A stretch of 7,585 bases of DNA from Erysipelotrichaceae bacterium. GTDB taxonomy: Bacteria; Bacillota_I; Bacilli_A; Erysipelotrichales; Erysipelotrichaceae. A model generated the notes under the pieces. The model searched no databases. It was not told the origin of the DNA and saw only the letters and a program-made list of their open reading frames with translations. Below, in pieces: positions 6,091 through 7,585 of this stretch. How positions within the stretch are numbered: the stretch's first letter is position 1; every line of letters begins with the position of its first letter. The DNA is taken from contig JAFONG010000177.1 of the NCBI GenBank assembly GCA_017418585.1, positions 1 through 7,585 of the forward strand. The letters are read 5' to 3'. The position numbers were made by a program, and so were the translations under genes.

Positions 6091-6098
6091 GATATAAT
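6090..6098 (+). promoter_or_regulatory. Extended -10 promoter for the hybrid kinase
   Basis: TGATATAAT is a TGn motif joined to a perfect TATAAT (6093-6098). The -35 area falls inside the terminator hairpin and has no good TTGACA match, which an extended -10 can tolerate. A start near 6105 would leave a 5' leader of about 135 bases before the ATG at 6241. The promoter abuts the T-run of the terminator. Confidence 0.6.
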
Positions 6099-6195
6099 GA
6101 TAAAAAGAGAAGTGCGAATGCTGCAGTTATTTAAAAACCATGCGTCATTCTGAACTATATCAATTACGGTCTTATCCTGCTTCCGTTTCAGATGT

Positions 6196-6233
6196 TTGAA
6201 TACCGGTAGTCATGGCTTGGCTATTCAAGGAGA
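6196..6233 (+). promoter_or_regulatory. Leader inverted repeat reaching into the hybrid kinase ribosome site
   Basis: TTGAATA (6196-6202) is the reverse complement of TATTCAA (6222-6228). The right arm shares its last two bases with the Shine-Dalgarno sequence AAGGAGA (6227-6233), which lies seven bases before the ATG at 6241. Folding would partly shield the ribosome site. The 19-base loop makes the hairpin weak, so a regulatory role is uncertain. Confidence 0.4.
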
Positions 6234-6240
6234 CAAGAAT

Positions 6241-7585
6241 ATGAAGAAAAAAACAGTAATCATTGCCAATATCATCATTGTGCTTGCCATATTGGCTTTT
6301 GTCGTATTCTACTCCAGATCTGAAAGCAGGACTTCTTACCAGAGGCAGCTGGAACATTTTGAAAACACCACGATCACAATGGGACGCGTAACGGAGAACT
6401 ATCTGGAAGGCGAACAGCGGATCTGTGATGTATGGGCACAGTATATCAACAGCAAAACCATGACCATGGAAGAGGCGGAAGAGTATATCCGCGCTTCCCA
6501 TGTGCTTTCAAATACTTCTGCGCACCTTGTTTCCCTTGATACGCTTACCGGCCTTTCTACGCGTCCTAAACAGGGAACGGATGACGATTATGCCGTTTCG
6601 TATGAACGGCTGGGTCTTCTGGAGGATGTGGACTGGATCGATGAAGTCGGAGAATCAATCAACATCACCCGCGCTTTCACCAATCCGATGAACGGCGAAC
6701 AGTCGCTGGCCTTCTGCAACAGAGTTGATCTGTATGATCCGGAAAACAAAACCTCTGAAGCTGCAGTCCTGCTGCGGGTAGTACCTGTTTCGGAGCTTGA
6801 AGAGAAGTGGGTTTTTCCGCAGGTGGAATTTGTCAATGCCGAGCTTTCCATGATCGACGCCGACGGCAATTACATCCTGAAAGGTTCCAGTTTCAAGAAC
6901 TCCAGTTTCTTTGAGTTCTACAAATCCTATAATCCAACCGATCCCGCATCGTCGAAAGAACTGTTCGATCGTATCACTTCATCGACAGGTTCCGTTTCAA
7001 TGACCGATTCACATGGACAGGAGTGCATACTTGCCTTTACTCCTGTTTCTTCAACTGCCGGATGGACATTGCTGAGCATTGTGCCGGCTATGGATCTCAG
7101 CGCGAATAAAGAAAACTGGCTGCTGATCGGAATCGTTTCTGCCGGTTTACTGATTCTGTTCCTCTTCGACATGTTCTATACTCTTTACATAAACAAGCGT
7201 CTTCAGGTTGCGGCCAGGGAAGCCGAATCCGCAAATAAGGCAAAGACCGATTTCCTATCCACCATGTCACACGATATCCGTACGCCTATGAATGCGATCA
7301 TAGGTCTTACGACCATTGCCGAGAAGAATCTTGGAGATGTGCAGTCGACTGGAGAAAGCCTTCGGAAAATCAGTCTTGCCAGCAATCACCTGCTGACGCT
7401 GATCAACGACATTCTGGATATATCCAAGGTTGAGAGCGGAAAACTGAAACTGAGTCCGGTAAAGTTCTCGATTGTGGAAACGGTCGAGAATCTTGTCAAC
7501 ATCTCGCAGCCGATGATCAAGGAAAAGAACATAGAATTCAGCTTCCATGTCAATCAGATGGAAAAAGAATATCTGTATACAGACC
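6241..7585 (+). CDS. Hybrid-type sensor histidine kinase, 3' end outside window
   Basis: An open frame of 448 codons runs off the window without a stop. TM1 lies at about 5-25, a large extracytoplasmic domain at about 29-290 and TM2 at about 293-317. The external domain looks like a dCache-type ligand sensor: a long helix after TM1, a MIDADGNYIL strand, and a GWTLLSIVP ending before TM2. A short linker rich in Ala, Glu and Lys leads into HisKA, FLSTMSHDIRTPMNA with phospho-acceptor His344, then LINDILDISKVESGKL and VKFSIVETV. This HisKA style is typical of hybrid kinases that continue with an HATPase and one or more receiver domains, which would lie beyond the window. The start has AAGGAGA upstream and MKKK before TM1. 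It is separated from the phosphate operon by a terminator and its own promoter. The signal it senses is unknown. Confidence 0.88.
   Translation, partial: MKKKTVIIANIIIVLAILAFVVFYSRSESRTSYQRQLEHFENTTITMGRVTENYLEGEQRICDVWAQYINSKTMTMEEAEEYIRASHVLSNTSAHLVSLDTLTGLSTRPKQGTDDDYAVSYERLGLLEDVDWIDEVGESINITRAFTNPMNGEQSLAFCNRVDLYDPENKTSEAAVLLRVVPVSELEEKWVFPQVEFVNAELSMIDADGNYILKGSSFKNSSFFEFYKSYNPTDPASSKELFDRITSSTGSVSMTDSHGQECILAFTPVSSTAGWTLLSIVPAMDLSANKENWLLIGIVSAGLLILFLFDMFYTLYINKRLQVAAREAESANKAKTDFLSTMSHDIRTPMNAIIGLTTIAEKNLGDVQSTGESLRKISLASNHLLTLINDILDISKVESGKLKLSPVKFSIVETVENLVNISQPMIKEKNIEFSFHVNQMEKEYLYTD

Noticed and set aside
6118..6153. 11-codon leader peptide (starts MLQLF) ahead of the hybrid kinase
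   Set aside because: It has no clear Shine-Dalgarno sequence, no run of regulatory codons and no attenuator-like terminator after it.
6172..6501. 109-codon ORF on the - strand over the hybrid kinase start
   Set aside because: It is antisense to a kinase frame with clear signal helix and sensor sequence. It has no recognisable domain or ribosome site and is a frame shadow.
7184..7190. Isolated TTTACA in the hybrid kinase
   Set aside because: It is a single copy inside coding sequence with no 11-bp partner, so it is not a Pho box.

Overview
The window looks like chromosome of a low-to-moderate-GC Gram-positive bacterium (Bacillota). The evidence is a lipoprotein with a cyclophilin-like fold, a membrane-anchored GH25 muramidase, strong AGGAG ribosome sites, Bacillus-type TTTACA Pho boxes and a dCache-like hybrid kinase of a type common in gut Firmicutes. 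Erysipelotrichia-like gut bacteria are a reasonable guess, but the sequence does not prove a taxon. I see no mobile element, CRISPR array, tRNA or rRNA.

Left part (1-1605): a small lipoprotein gene on the + strand (25-504) faces a GH25 lysozyme gene on the - strand, and one terminator hairpin (525-568) lies between them. The lysozyme gene is cut by an in-frame TGA at 783-781. The remaining 54 codons (780-616) still encode the conserved C-terminal end of the GH25 domain in the same frame, and the TGA sits where relatives have a conserved Trp. A divergent intergenic region (1372-1605) holds a putative -10 box for the lysozyme gene, an 11-bp perfect inverted repeat, and a tandem pair of TTTACA boxes with an 11-bp period in front of the response regulator.

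Centre (1606-5941): a phosphate-starvation unit. It contains a PhoB/PhoP-type response regulator (1606-2286), an overlapping PhoR-type sensor kinase (2279-3934), a Na+/phosphate cotransporter fused to a C-terminal PhoU domain (4009-5688) and a 79-residue two-helix membrane protein of unknown function (5702-5941). A second TTTACA pair with exactly the same 5-bp spacer lies directly after the phoR stop codon and before the transporter. This suggests that the regulator controls both its own gene and the transporter. The transporter's Shine-Dalgarno sequence lies in a 9-bp hairpin with a GNRA-type loop that ends one base before its ATG, so translation may be controlled as well.

Right part (5942-7585): a 299-base gap without a clear gene. 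It holds a compact set of nested inverted repeats (5963-6011), a strong terminator (6065-6090), an extended -10 promoter abutting the terminator's T-run (6090-6098) and a leader of about 135 bases. It is followed by a hybrid-type sensor histidine kinase that runs off the window end (6241-7585, 448 codons visible).

In the model inferred here, low phosphate activates PhoR, which phosphorylates PhoB. PhoB binds the paired TTTACA boxes and raises both its own operon and the Na+/Pi importer. The fused PhoU domain could report transport status back to PhoR, as separate PhoU proteins do in Pst-based systems.
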